Notes: a model not told the origin generated them from the sequence alone. 64,000 bases of DNA from Achatina immaculata (GCA_009760885.1 CM019691.1:30684314-30748313); one strand, 5' to 3'. Positions 45,075-56,229 are shown, counted from the stretch's first letter. Translations and numbers: made by a program.

Positions 45075-46069
45075 CTGGAGAACAAGAAGAATTCATTTCA
45101 TCAAAGATTTTAAAATGCTGTTATAATTAATTGTATCTTGTCTTCATTCACACATTTCGGAGACTGAATACAGGAACTGATCTAATATCATACAAAATGC
45201 ACCCTTCTTGGCCCAGTATAATATCGTTACATTTTCCAACATTTATGATCTCCTCTTGTTGTTTCTAATATGTGTTTCTAAAAAATGATAACTCATTCAC
45301 TGAGGCGAGTTATTATTGTCGAAAAACATCGACTAATCTAGCAAAAGAAATAGATGACACAGGGTATTACGAATTATTCGTCCTGCACATTATCATAATG
45401 AACACATACATGACAGGAGAAAGTAAGATCTAAAACTGATAAAATAATAAGCATTTTCTAACATACTTTAGGGAAACCTTGAAAGAAACAGTGCAAGCGG
45501 ATGACAGCGATGTAGATGGTTGGGCAATTTTAAGAAGATGGCTGGTTTCAGCTATCCTGGGTGCACTATGAAAGCCAAGAACCTGAACAAACTGAAAGAC
45601 CAGTGCGGCCATCATTTCCTGGGGAGACGGCATAGGGTGATAAAGAATCGACTTTCGGATGAGAAGTAGCAAGTGATTTCCTTCACACTGCATTGTGATA
45701 CTTGGAGAATGGTCTTGGGTTGGAAGAAACTGATCAAACTTCTGACTCAAATAGCTCAACATTAAACGCACACATCTGCAGCCCTTAATCATCAACACAT
45801 TGCACAGTAACAATATACTTGAGTGTCTTGAAATGAATGCGTGGATCAGTCAGTAACACTTTTCATCTAAGTTAGTCTTGGGATAAAATTATGATATACT
45901 TAACTCTCTTTCAAATGATGTTCATCCATCATGCCAATCTCTCTGTCAGTTTTTTTTTTTTCAAAGAAGGCAGGTGCAAAGATTTTACAGACGATTTCAT
46001 GATTCAAAATATATGTGAGCTATGTAACATGTGAGCATATATTTGTTATGAGCATAATAGTTTATAAAC
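45075..46069 (-). other. GPCR intron sequence with one long unassigned open frame
   Basis: The minus frame 45813-45430 is open for 127 codons (MLLCNVLMIKGCRCVRLMLS, then HSPSITMQCEGNHLLLLIRK and MMAALVFQFVQVLGF). It does not match TM2 or TM3 in any frame. It may be chance, a retro-fragment, or an exon of another gene. Confidence 0.35.
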
Positions 46070-46395
46070 ATTAAATGGCAAGATAAGACCAGGAACGAGG
46101 AGGTCTGGGAAAGAGCAGGGCAAGAGTCTATGAATTTACAAATCATGTCTAGAAAATGGAAGTGAATTAGCCACAAACCAGACACCAGCATAACAAGGCA
46201 GGCACTGACATGGAACCCCCAGGGAAATAGAAATTAAGGAAGGCATAGAACTACCCGGAGAAGGGAAATTATAAAAGTTCTCGAGACGAGGGATACACAT
46301 GGAAGTAAGTAGAGAACAAATCCAAGAACAGGGAAGACTGGAGAAACTTTATCTGTGGCCTATAGGGAAGGAGTGACGGGCAATGATGATGAGAA
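46070..46395 (+). mobile_element. RTE-G C-terminal relic
   Basis: Pieces read KTRNEEVWERAGQESMNLQ, SRKWKWISHKPDTSITRQ and ALTWNPQGNRN. They correspond to the RRWRWIGH...ALTW-PQG-R block of an RTE-like element, ending gcaatgatgatgagaa. Frame breaks occur. Confidence 0.7.
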
Positions 46396-46562
46396 TGAAC
46401 ATATGATGTATATAACATATGACCTATTTAACATATAATGTATACATATGAGCTATTTAACATATGGGCTATGGAACATATGATGTATGTAACATATGAG
46501 CTATTTAACATATGATGTATGTAACATATGAGCTATTTAACATATGAGCTATGGAACATATG
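46396..46562. repeat. 16/17-bp AT-rich minisatellite
   Basis: Alternating aacatatgatgtatgt and aacatatgagctatt units, about ten in all. Confidence 0.9.
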
Positions 46563-47134
46563 TTGAACAAATTGAATTAATAAATTTTTAAAGTAGATTG
46601 TGTTATCAAAATGGGCACGTATTGAAGTTGATATTTTCTTGAAAGTGATGACAGTTTATATTCATTAAAACTTCAATTAATTCTGATGGATAAGAAATTT
46701 TAACTAATAATTGGATTATTTCAAACAAGTTTTTAAAAACTGTTTTGTGTATGTTTATATACTTAGTTTTATATATGTATACACACAAAATATTTGTATG
46801 TTAAAGGACTTCACTGTTTTAACTGAAACTCATGTGTCGAGAAAGCCCTCTCGAAAGGAGGGTAACACAATTCCAGATAAATGTCAGTAAATAAGACAGT
46901 CTACGAATTCTACAGGCAGCCAAAAATAACTGTTAACACTTCCTGGCAATTTGTTAAAAGTCAGCATTGACATTTCTAGATCAACGGATGTGAAGTTTGT
47001 TAGCGCATGCGCTGATTAGTCGGCTATGTCAACCGTGGTAGAAGATATCCATCTTTGACGAACATACTGTTGTATATATTTTTCTATGTTATGTGTGGAA
47101 TGTTGTACTCTGAAAAATGTGAAAACGTAGTAAA
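46563..47134. other. Intergenic or intronic DNA
   Basis: The palindromic site tagcgcatgcgctga at about 46999-47013 matches an NRF1-type promoter motif, but no gene start is visible beside it. Otherwise nothing is recognised. Confidence 0.3.
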
Positions 47135-47476
47135 TGTTCATCATCATCATGTGACGTCTCCCACACGGCTGCAGTGAATCTCCACTCTTCTCCGTTTCTT
47201 GTCTTCTTAGAACACTAAGCCACATTTGTCACTGTCCACCTCTTGATGTTGTCCATCCGTCTACATCGCTGTCGTCCTCTTATTCTTTTCCCTTCGATAC
47301 TGCCTTCAAGCAGGGTCTTCAGTATAGTATTGTGCCTTATGACATGCCCAGAGTATGTCTTGTTTTTATGATTTTATTTCTCTTTTCACTTCTAGTTGGT
47401 TTAGCATTTCGTTGTTTCTTTTCTTCTCTGTCCATGGGATGCGCCATATTCTTCTGTATATCCACGTTTCATGGGC

Positions 47477-47480
<4 letters not shown>
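47135..47480 (-). mobile_element. RTE-type C-terminal relic with (ATG)n tail (reverse)
   Basis: On the minus strand, ETWIYRRIWRIPWTEKKRN, NNEMLNQLEVKREIKS and a decayed GH-x-x-R...EGKR-RGRQR-RW-DNI block can be followed through frameshifts to a (CAT)n end at 47137-47150. It is related to the 19.8-kb relic. Confidence 0.75.

Positions 47481-47540
<60 letters not shown>
47481..47540. repeat. (CT)n(AT)n compound microsatellite
   Basis: CT repeats pass directly into TA repeats. Confidence 0.95.
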
Positions 47541-47542
<2 letters not shown>

Positions 47543-47619
47543 ATAGAAGGATGTAAGTAAATCGTTATTCTGTGTGACCTGCTAAGAGTAGGTTAGCTGA
47601 ATCTAGTCTGGGATTCACT

Positions 47620-47885
47620 TCAAATCCTGCTATAAGACAAATGACAACTGCAATAAAATTGCTTCTAGTAATAAAGTTAGACAAAAGTGTATGGTTCCGT
47701 TTCACTAAGGGATAGAAAGAATGAGGAAAGTGGGCGGGAACAAAAGTGGGAGAAAGCAAGATGAGTACTTATAAATGAACATACATCAATCGAATATTTC
47801 GGCCATTGTCTTGTTCAAGGACCACATAGAAAAACAACATATAAGATAAAAACACGAGAAAGAGGTGAAAAGTTAAACACTAAGC
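47620..47885. mobile_element. FB half element
   Basis: gacaactgcaataaaattgc, agtgtatggttccgtttcac and aatatttcggccattgtc match the inward half of the FB family. Confidence 0.7.
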
Positions 47886-48281
47886 TCTTCTAAATGTTGG
47901 AGAAATAGTCTGCTCGAAGTAAACTCAAGAAAAGTCCTTCTCAGAGTGGACCCTCTCCTCTCCCCACCCCCCCCCCCCCCGCCCAGAAGGGTACTTCTAG
48001 GACTGCACCACGAAATAGACAACTCGAAAATCTACCTGCACCCACGCGAAAAAAAAAGAACTGGTTTCTCGATAATGTCGCTTCTCGGAGTGGGCCCACT
48101 TACTTCTCATAGTAAATTCAGTAAATAGTCTTCTTGGTACTGGTATAGCAGCGGCCTGCTTCTGTTAATAAAATTAACTGGTGGCATCTCTTGGACTAGC
48201 TGCGGTGTTCTGGTCTTGATAACCGAGCCTCTATTACAACTATCGTTTTCTTTTGTTATTTCATATACAATTTCTCTCTCT
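47886..48281. other. Degenerate relatives of the 50-kb minisatellite, poly-C run
   Basis: gaaatagtctgctcgaagta, aaatagacaactcgaaaatc and ttctcagagtggacc echo the unit at 49.9-50.3 kb. A poly-C run is at about 47968-47981. Non-coding. Confidence 0.4.
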
Positions 48282-48538
48282 CTCCCTATCTCTCTCTCTC
48301 TCTCTAAAACGTAAGTGCCAAAGGAACATGGAGCTTCCGCATGGGTTTTCAACAAAAGCCTGTTCTTTTCCTTTTTTTTCCGCTCTTGCCCAAAAGAGCC
48401 CTCTGTTGTTCAACATCCTCTCTGTTGTTCTTCTCCATGTCTCCTTTGGTCTACCCTTACTTCTGTTCCCCTGTGGTATTATTTTTGTTACTGAGTTGTC
48501 AGTCATCTGGAGCATATGTCCCAACCATAGGGCCGGTA
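48282..48538 (-). mobile_element. RTE-A 3' portion of a 5'-inverted insertion
   Basis: After a (CT)n tract, aaaacgtaagtgccaaagga begins the reversed RTE-A C-terminus, reading WRRTTERMLNNRGLFWARAE and GNRSKGRPKETWRR. It stops near gtcccaaccatagg, where the orientation switches. Confidence 0.85.
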
Positions 48539-48800
48539 GCCATACCCGGTAAAAAATCTATCAAAGTGCTACAGAAACAGAAACAAGGGAAAAACAAAAG
48601 TAGGTGGATGGGGAAACGCATATTAGGAAACTGAGCCCATGAAGGTTGTGGATGAAAGCCAGCAACTGGAAATCCCCAGACCGACTGCAGACCTCCTGGA
48701 GCCGAAACACAAGGTGCAAATAGGCAGCTGGAATGTAAGAACACTTAATCAAACTGAAAAAATAGCACAAACCATCAAGGAAATGCACATGTACAAAATA
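48539..48800 (+). mobile_element. RTE-A 5' portion: start of the endonuclease, inverted relative to the 3' portion
   Basis: The plus strand encodes DESQQLEIPRPTADLLEPKH followed by KVQIGSWNVRTLNQTEKIAQ and TIKEM. GSWNVRTL is the N-terminal motif of RTE apurinic-type endonucleases. It ends abruptly near 48800. This is the only piece of the element's 5' end in the window. Confidence 0.8.
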
Positions 48801-49439
48801 TAAATAATTTAATGCATAACTGAAAAGAAACTCTCTTCCATATCTCTTCACGAAGCAGTAGACCTTGGTGTTAGTGTGATATGAAACTAAATAAATACAT
48901 AAATCGATAGGTTTGTGACAGTTTTTGCCATTTTCTAACCAAACAAGTCTTCGTTTGCTTAACTGCTGGAAGACTTTTTGCACGAGTTAGGAAGTCACGT
49001 ACGAGAATACGCTCTCTCGTGAGATCCCGGGACCAGATAAATTTTATAAGCGCCATGTAAATATGGCGGAATGTTGATGGATTTCTAAATATTGTAGAAT
49101 AACGGCAGCCAGTTTAGTACAAGCCGTGGAAGCGTTGTTAGTTCATGATATTTGTGTGTGGGCATAATTCTTATTTGGAGATGTGCTACAAGTTTTTCTT
49201 CAACTATACAAGCAAAGCAACGTTTTCTGCCTGCTTTACTCTTTATTGTGTCTTACTTATGTTCCAATGAAGAGAGTGCACAAGCGTTGATCTTGTGTCA
49301 GATCTTCCTCAGTGTCTCCTATTTTTGTTAATTTACTTTTTAAAAAAAATGAGAGTCACGGCAAATAGAGTTATATGCATTCATCTATGACTACATCAAA
49401 AATGATATTTTACTCGCCTTTATTCATGCGTGATCATAT
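48801..49439. other. Intergenic or intronic DNA
   Basis: No gene is recognised. gccatgtaaatatggcgg near 49052-49069 is a small palindrome-like motif. Confidence 0.4.
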
Positions 49440-49690
49440 TAGAACATTTGTTAGCTATTTCACTCGCGAATCAATTCCTTTGTTCTGTCAGAGTAAGTCT
49501 TGATGATAAATTTTAGCACAAAGAAACTGTGAGGAAGTTACTTTCTATAATTTAAAAATATGGTTGGGCCAGAAATGTGCTACTTTTCATTTTATTTATA
49601 CTTTGCCTACGTATCTCTCTGAGCATTTATTTGCATAGGTGTGCAAGATCTACCAACACTGCTGGTGTTTTGGAGTGAAGTTGTTTAATC
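49440..49690 (+). mobile_element. R2 hAT-like repeat, copy 3
   Basis: aggaagttactttctataat, ttgggccagaaatgtgctac, ttttcattttatttata and aggtgtgcaagatct match the copy at 33780-34020. Confidence 0.65.
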
Positions 49691-49914
49691 TTGAAAAGTT
49701 GAATTTAAAGATCTTCTCCAGTATTCTTTTTTAAAATTCTTTATTCTTGCTAATATTTTCATATCTTTCCCCATCTTATTGTTGTCTTATCCCCCAGGCA
49801 ACTGAAAAGAAAATCCGTTTTTTTAAAACAGAGATCGATATGATAATAAAACTTAAGTATGGAGACGGACAGAGAGTTGGCTAGTGTGGCTTGGAGTAGA
49901 TTCCACAGACAAAC

Positions 49915-50290
49915 AGGTTTCTCAGAGTGAACCCAAGATACCGACTACTTGACCTGGACTCGAAGTGGATTCAAGAAATAGACTACTCGAAGTTGATTCA
50001 AGAAATAGACTACTCGAAGTTGATTCAAGAAATGGACTACTAGAAGTTGATTAAAAAAATAGACTATTCGAAGTTGATTCAAGAAATAGACTACTAGAAG
50101 TTGATTCAAGAAACAGATTACTCAAAGTCAACTCAAGAAACAGATTACTCAAAGTCAACTCAAGAAATAGGGTACTCGAAGTGGATTCAAGAAACAGACT
50201 ACTGGAAATAGATTCAAGAAATGGATTACTAGAAGTCGATTCATGAAATAGACTACTGGAAGTGAATTCAAGAGGTAGACTACTGAAAGT
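49915..50290. repeat. 27-bp minisatellite, about 12 units
   Basis: The unit is gaagttgattcaagaaatag followed by actactc. Since 27 is a multiple of three, the minus strand stays open (SSLFLEST-type repeats); I treat that as an artefact. Confidence 0.95.
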
Positions 50291-51044
50291 CCCTTCCTTC
50301 CGTCCCCCACACTTTTTTTTCACATCTTACTTCGTCATGTTTACATTCTCTTCTTTTATCATCCATCGTTTTGTGTTCTTATCTTTATCTTATCTTTCAC
50401 TGTCTTTCATCATTTTCAGGCTCTTTTCTTTAGATACCCGCCTGTCTTTTCGTGTCTCTCTTTCCCTAACATTTACCTGCTGTTTTCCCCGTCTTTTGTT
50501 ACATTTTATACTTCTCTTCAACTTCTATCACATTTTTTTTTCCACTTCTGTCCATCTTTTACTACATTTTCTATTTCTGCCTGCGATTTTGTCTGCGCAA
50601 ATTTTATTTCTTTCCGCTTATTACTACAGCCCGCCCTTCCACCATATTTGCTTGGTTTATTACATTTTCTGTATTAGTTGGTGTTTTATTACATTTTCTG
50701 TTTCTACTTCTGACCAGACAGCACTAATCGATAAGAAGACTTAATCCTTGAAGTTCTGTTCCAACTTGTCCTAGTCAATAAAGTGAGTTATAACTTGGCA
50801 TTCCTTTCATTCGTCACCCAACACTTTTTCGTTTCGCATTATCTCTGAGATTAATATATAGATTAATGAAATAATCATTAATAATCTCAGACAGTACTGA
50901 TCTTTTTCTTTTGCAAAATGAATACTCGCTCCCCCTCCCTCCCCTCCCCCCCCCCAAAAAAAAATATATCTCATTGTCGAGCCAAACTTCCGGTGGTGTG
51001 CTGTTTCAGAGTGTCAGTGATGACCTGGCCTCATTGCCTCTTCA
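50291..51044. other. T-rich DNA without recognisable genes
   Basis: The open frame 50262-50744 (+) is Phe/Ser/Leu-rich low complexity. A small inverted repeat (ctgagattaat... and ...attaataatctcag) lies at about 50848-50890. There is a C/A run at 50937-50962. Confidence 0.5.
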
Positions 51045-51600
51045 ATCTTATCTTATATCTTATATCCTTCCTGTGCCGTTAAACGTCACATACGGCTCGC
51101 AAAGTAGTTTGACAGTTTTTCTTGTCTTCGGCGAGTCTTTCAACCTCATCAAGAGATTTTATGACTGTTAATTTGGCCTCTCTTAACAATATCCTCTTCA
51201 GAGTTTCACGCGGTCTGCCTCTTTTTCTTTGGCCTGTTGTGTTCCACTTGATAGCTTGTTTTGGAATTCTCTGATCATTTCTTCTCATCAAGTGACCAAC
51301 ATATGTCCATCTCCTTTTCCTGATCACCCATGAGACCGGTTGTTGTTCAGTCATCTGTCTTATCTGCATTGTTCTTAAATTCGTTCCACTTGATGCCGAG
51401 TGGCATTTGTTTTCAAAAGAGTCTAATTTCTTGTCTATTTCTTTAGTTGTTTTCCAGCTTTCGCATGCATAAATGAGGGTGGATATTACATTAGAATTGA
51501 ATAGTCGTAACTTGGTTTTTATGCTTATAACTTTTGAATTCCATATGTTCTCAAGATTCTTGAAGCTCGATGCTGCTGAAACTAACCGAGCATCAGGGAT
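51045..51600 (-). mobile_element. RTE-B 3' end (reverse)
   Basis: After tcttatcttatatcttatat (the tail) and ccttcctgtgccgttaaacg, the minus strand reads KRRWTYVGHLMRRNDQRIPK, GQRKRGRPRETLKRILL and LTVIKSLDEVERL. It extends to about 51600 with a shift near 51370. It is the best partner of the 9.6-kb copy. Confidence 0.9.
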
Positions 51601-51794
51601 GCCTCTTCAATAGTCTCCTCTTTTGTTTCCAGGAGCCATATTCTGCATTATAGTTCTCGCGTGTCCATCGTGTAGTTTTGTGATTCGAACACGCGTCTGT
51701 AGTTTCCCTTCTAATGCAAAATGTGACAGATACATCACAGTTTTGTATGATTAATCTGGAAATGTAAAAAGGATTTTAGACTTCAGAGAAATTA

Positions 51795-51885
51795 AAACTG
51801 GTCAGAGAATGGCCAAGACTCGAACGACGGACTCTGGTTGCCTAGCTGCGAGAAGGCAACACATTATACACTCGGCTACCTCCTA
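51795..51885 (-). mobile_element. tRNA-derived SINE head
   Basis: On the minus strand, ggaggtagccgagtgtataa resembles a tRNA box A (TAGCCGAGTGG), and gtcgttcgagtcttggc, about 40 bases further on, resembles box B (GGTTCGAATCC). The order and spacing suit a Leu/Ser-type tRNA-related SINE. Arms do not pair well enough for a functional tRNA. Confidence 0.65.
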
Positions 51886-52559
51886 TCTCGTTTACAGCAC
51901 TCTTCGTCTGCAAAACTGCATGTTAACAAATATCTGAGTTATCTACTTATCTACAGATTTAAATCCGTTTAATGTTGACAGAAGGTAAAAACAACAGTCA
52001 GTCTTGAGTTCACGCTGGTACACATCAATGGTGAAATATATCTGTCAACTCTTTCCAGCAAGAGGTATATGTGTAGCTGAAGGTAATGACTTGGCAACGG
52101 GACAAAGGGAGAAACAGAGTTTCTCGTAAAACATCCCTTTTTTGTTTGTTTCTTTGTTACACAAACTTTTCGTAGCAAAATATGGAAACACCGATACAAA
52201 GCACATGTTGGAAAATAACGCAGTAGGAAACAATGAGTACTTAAGGGAAAAAAAAAACCCCACAGAACATAAAACCCCAATTGATTAGACAAAAAGCCAC
52301 TAACGTTGGGCCACGAAAAGATCCAGAATGCTGCTTTTTGTCATTTCTTATAGCAGTCAAAAAAAAATCAATTACATCTACGTGCTTCTACCATGTTTTG
52401 CTAATGGTGTCAAGTCGCAAAAGAAACCCGTGATTTAAAATATCTGCTTGCTGATTAAAGCCTCCATGATTATACCCGGCACTTTTTTTCCTATGATACG
52501 AGTAGTTACATACTTTCGCCTTACTTACTTAACTTGTATGCTGAAAATACAATGTGGAA
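51886..52559. other. Intergenic or intronic DNA
   Basis: A minus open frame at 52292-51969 (107 codons) ends in no recognisable domain. No gene is called. Confidence 0.4.
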
Positions 52560-53390
52560 TGTTTGAGAAGATGTAGACAAAGAATATTACGGTGCCATAA
52601 AAACTGGAGGTTATGAAATACCAGAGATTAGATATGCTGATGATCGCCCACAACACACAAATGAATGGAAAAACTAATTATGTCGGTCTCCAAGAATAAT
52701 GAAGAGCAAAACCTCTATCTTAATGCAAAGAAAACTAAATTGATGACAACAGATAAAACAAACAAGGCAGCCGAAATATATATCAATGATGAAAAATTGG
52801 AAGAGGAGGAGAGTTTTGAATATCTTGGATCATTACTAACTAATAATGAAGATACAATGAGAGAAATAAAAAGGAGGACATTATCGCTCTCAAAAAAATA
52901 AAACAGCCAAAGAAGCTCTGGAGAGGAACAGACAGAAATACAAAAATAAGATTTTTAAGAGCATGCATCTTCCCCGTCGCAATATATGCATGTGAGACCT
53001 GGACACTTAACAAAACAGCTGAGAAACACATAAATGCCCTTGAATGTAAATGCTACAGAAGAGTTCTTCAGATATCATGGACACAAATATATCCATACTA
53101 CAAGAACTTACTATTGAACAAGGTTGGCTAGTAAAGAGGATTAAACAGAGAAAACATAAATATTTTGGACACATTCATGGGAATTTTGAGAACACGTTCT
53201 TGGAAGGATATATATAAAGGAAAAAGAAAGAGAGGAAGATCAAGGCGAATATGGCTGCAAGACATCGTTGATAATCTACAAATGGATGCATCAGCAGCAG
53301 GGCATCTTGCTTACAACCAAGAGGCGTACAGGAGAGCTGTTAGAGAGGCAAAGTTCTGCAAGGGACATGCAAGTGACTGAATTACTGAGT
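52560..53390 (+). pseudogene. RTE-C reverse transcriptase, palm to C-terminus (longest copy)
   Basis: It starts in the palm with KTGGYEIPEIRYADD near 52595-52645, then a deletion of the following TVLL-type sequence. It continues with KNNEEQNLYLNAKKTKLMTT, EIYINDEKLEEEESFEYLGS and LLTNNEDTMREIKRRT. Thumb pieces ACIFPVAIYACETWTLNK and HINALECKCYRRVLQISW follow, then KYFGHIHG, KRKRGRSRRIWLQDIVDNLQ and YRRAVREAKFCKGHASD. At least four frame changes make it dead. It defines the order of the many short RTE-C fragments. Confidence 0.85.
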
Positions 53391-53869
53391 ATAGTTGCTG
53401 TTAGGGACTTTATTCGAGATGAGAAAAAAAGAGGTACATTATGTTAATTGTTTCAATCATTAAAATAAAAAAAAAAGCCGTGATGATCCATGACATATTA
53501 TCAGATTGTAAGATGTAGTATCTACACTATTTCACCGAGACTTTAATCCATCCATGAATATATGTGTATGTCAGAGGAAACGAAGGAAATCATAGACTTG
53601 CTAGTGAAGGCGCTGGAGGGAAGCCGTCGAGCGATGGACCGGGCTGATATTCGGAACGCTCTTTCAGGGGCGGGACGAGACAAGATTCAGGCGGTAAATG
53701 TGACTCACTGACATTAACTAGACTGCGGAAACTGCAAGTCAAACAGGCAAACAGAGGGCAGCCAAGCAAGAAGACTATGCCAGGAGCCAAAGAAGACTAG
53801 TCAACCAGCACAGAATTGGTGTCGTCAGCCGACGCACATTGGGGGCTATACTGAAAAATAGATCAACTG
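53391..53869. other. Unassigned, relatively GC-rich stretch
   Basis: 53580-53860 is richer in G+C and Arg codons on + than its surroundings and leads directly into the GACT array. It could be the 3' end of an unrecognised LINE whose tail seeded the array. No motif is certain. Confidence 0.3.
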
Positions 53870-54235
53870 TCGAATAACTAACTGACTGACTAACTAACCG
53901 ACTGACTGACTAACTAACTAACTAACTAACTAGCCAGTCAGCTATCCAACCAGCCAGCCAGCAAGTCAACCAACCAACCAACTAGTCAACCAGTCAGCCA
54001 AACAGCCAACTAGCTAGCCAGCCAGCCAACCAACCAACGAACCAATAAATTAACCAACCAACCAACCAACGAACTAACTACTCCGCCAGACAGCTAATTA
54101 ACTAACAAACTAGCTAGCTAGCCAATCAATCAACCAACTAACTAGCTAACTAACTAGCCAGGTAGCCAACTATCTAACTAGTTAGCTAACTAATTAACAA
54201 ACTGAATGACTGATTGACTGACTTACTGGCTATAT
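53870..54235. repeat. Degenerate tetranucleotide array
   Basis: About 365 bp of 4-bp units: actg, acta, ccag, ccaa, gctag and mixtures. The register is mostly kept while the unit drifts. Confidence 0.9.
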
Positions 54236-54689
54236 ATGTATTTTCACTGACATCTGAAGACTGAGATAACTAGTTTTGGACTCATATGGACTTTCTGAGC
54301 AATAAATGTCAATAATAATAACTCTTGTCGTTTCAAAGACGATTCTGAAGAATACGAATGTTAGCTGTTTGTGAAACTTGTGAAGTTAGACTTTACAGAA
54401 CAACAACTTTTAGTGCTTTTTCTGCCAAAATTGGATTCGTATACTCATCCACGTTAAGAACGAAACTGTGTTTGTTTTGCTCGATCAAGTCTTTTTGCAT
54501 TTGCGTTCCTGTCTTTATGTCTTGTATTCGTTACTTCTTCAAATTTAGAGCACTTCTGTCTACACTGGTTCTTAACCTGGAACAGTCTTTCACTGGTTAT
54601 TCCTAGTCCTCAAGGTGGATAGAGAAAAATAAATAATTCCCGCGTGTAAGTTTTGGTCAAACTCTTCACTTCATTCATTCCACAGGACA
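54236..54689. other. Intergenic or intronic DNA
   Basis: Nothing is recognised. An 82-codon plus frame at 54358-54606 has no domain. Confidence 0.4.
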
Positions 54690-55592
54690 TTGCTGGCGAG
54701 ATTCTTCGGATGCCGCGCGTGGAGTGAAACTCCTCCCGGCCAATGAAAAAAATGCGAAAAAGAAATTAGGGTTGCCGTGCGGCGCCGATGTGAAAAGGTG
54801 ATGGAAAGGATAACGTGAATTTTAATCGGTATTTCCAGTAGCATCGCGACGAGAGTTACTTATACCACGGCACCTCTGGTCTAAAGGCAGGCCATGGCCA
54901 GTATACACCCATACTGGTGAAATATGCCTAAACCGGCTTAAACCAGGGGTGAAACTTGATGGCTACTCATGTCACGGTAACCCCGCTCTAGAGGTCAGTC
55001 ACGTCCTAAACACGCCCATACTGGGATAATACGCCTAAACCGGCTCAACCCAGGAGTGAAACTTACTAGTGGGGAGGATTCGTCCTCCTCGACAAAAGCT
55101 CCGTCCTGGTCACATCTAGGAAGGGTAACGGCCACGACCACAAAATACTGAAGTCGGAGACACTGGACCAGTGCAGTCTAGATAGGCAACCACCTCTCAC
55201 CCGGTGGGGGTTGTAGGTGTATCCTAATCACGCTGAGATTTTCCAGTGAGAAAGTCCAACGCTGGACTGGATGGGCAACCATCTCCCACCCAGCGGGATT
55301 ATACTGACATCCAAAACACGTCGAGGTTTTTCGGTGAGAAAGTCCAACTCTAGATTAAACTGGTGCAACGAAAACCACAGTGTCACGCAATCCCGCTTCT
55401 GAGACCCACCAAGAATACAGGGTCAAGCCCTGCGATACTCTAAACCTCTTGTGGTCCTCTCGGGGATCTCGTGTGGTCCTTTCGGGGACCCCAGGGGGAA
55501 AACGGGACCTATCGAGGACTACAGGAGTAAATTCAGTAGGATCACAGGGCGGTCTTGGTGGTAGAACCGAACGAAGAAGAAGAAGAAGATTC
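54690..55592 (+). mobile_element. GC-rich repeat element with internal duplications and (GAA)n tail
   Basis: This 900-bp block differs sharply in base composition from its flanks. It contains two roughly 105-bp imperfect direct repeats (about 54851-54957 and 54960-55066, both with cctaaaccggct and gtgaaactt). It also has two roughly 90-bp repeats (about 55170-55350, both with gtgagaaagtccaac). It ends with accgaacgaagaagaagaag. Such 5'-UTR-like tandem units plus a GAA tail suggest a LINE-derived non-autonomous element. No protein is evident. Confidence 0.55.
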
Positions 55593-56229
55593 ATTACACA
55601 ATCTCCTTGCGTGTGCGTTTCGATGTAATTTCACAAATTCCCCATCTAATATTTGTAGCAGGGTATGACTTCCACCTAACAGGCATGCTTCAGTCCTCTC
55701 AGTCTTCAGCTGATGAGTGTTCAGATTGTATGGAAGGTTACTAAATTACAGCACCTCAGAGTCGGTCACGTGTTCCTGTCACATGATATTCTCATGACTT
55801 AAATGTGTTGTTTAAGTTTCTGATCCATGTAAGAGCACATAGGTCCGATAAATCAGATCTTGTGTTTACAGGTGTTAATTTTCCATTGTACTTTTGCTAC
55901 TTTTCTTAGACTTTGTACAAGGTAGCAGTTTTGCATTCGTGTGCTGACTTTTTGAGTCTAGATGGAAGATGGTCTCGCACTTGTATATTAAAGAAACAAG
56001 TAAAACAAAAACACAAAAAAAGAATGGCAGTGCGTACATTCGAGACTTTTTCATTGTGTGTGCGACAGACATAGATACGGCGAGACGGGCAGAGGCAGAC
56101 AGAAAGACAAATAGATAGACGGAGAGAAGACATATAGACAGATGGATGGATGAATAGACGGACGGACAGACAAACACAGTTAAGAAGCCAGTAAGAAATA
56201 GAATCAGTGAAACGTATACATACACTCAC
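55593..56229 (-). other. Putative GPCR intron
   Basis: A degenerate tetranucleotide stretch (agac/gaca/gatg) lies at 56060-56170. Open frames through it are artefacts. Confidence 0.35.

Noticed and set aside
44807..45130. Plus-strand frame of 107 codons
   Set aside because: It is the antisense of the GPCR exon, which has clear TM and NPxxY motifs on the minus strand.
45430..45813. Candidate TM2-TM3 exon of the GPCR
   Set aside because: All three minus frames were read; none gives TM2, the TM3 Cys, or a DR-ending exon without stops.
51795..51885. Functional tRNA gene
   Set aside because: Box A and box B-like words are present but the acceptor and anticodon arms do not pair properly; a SINE head fits better.
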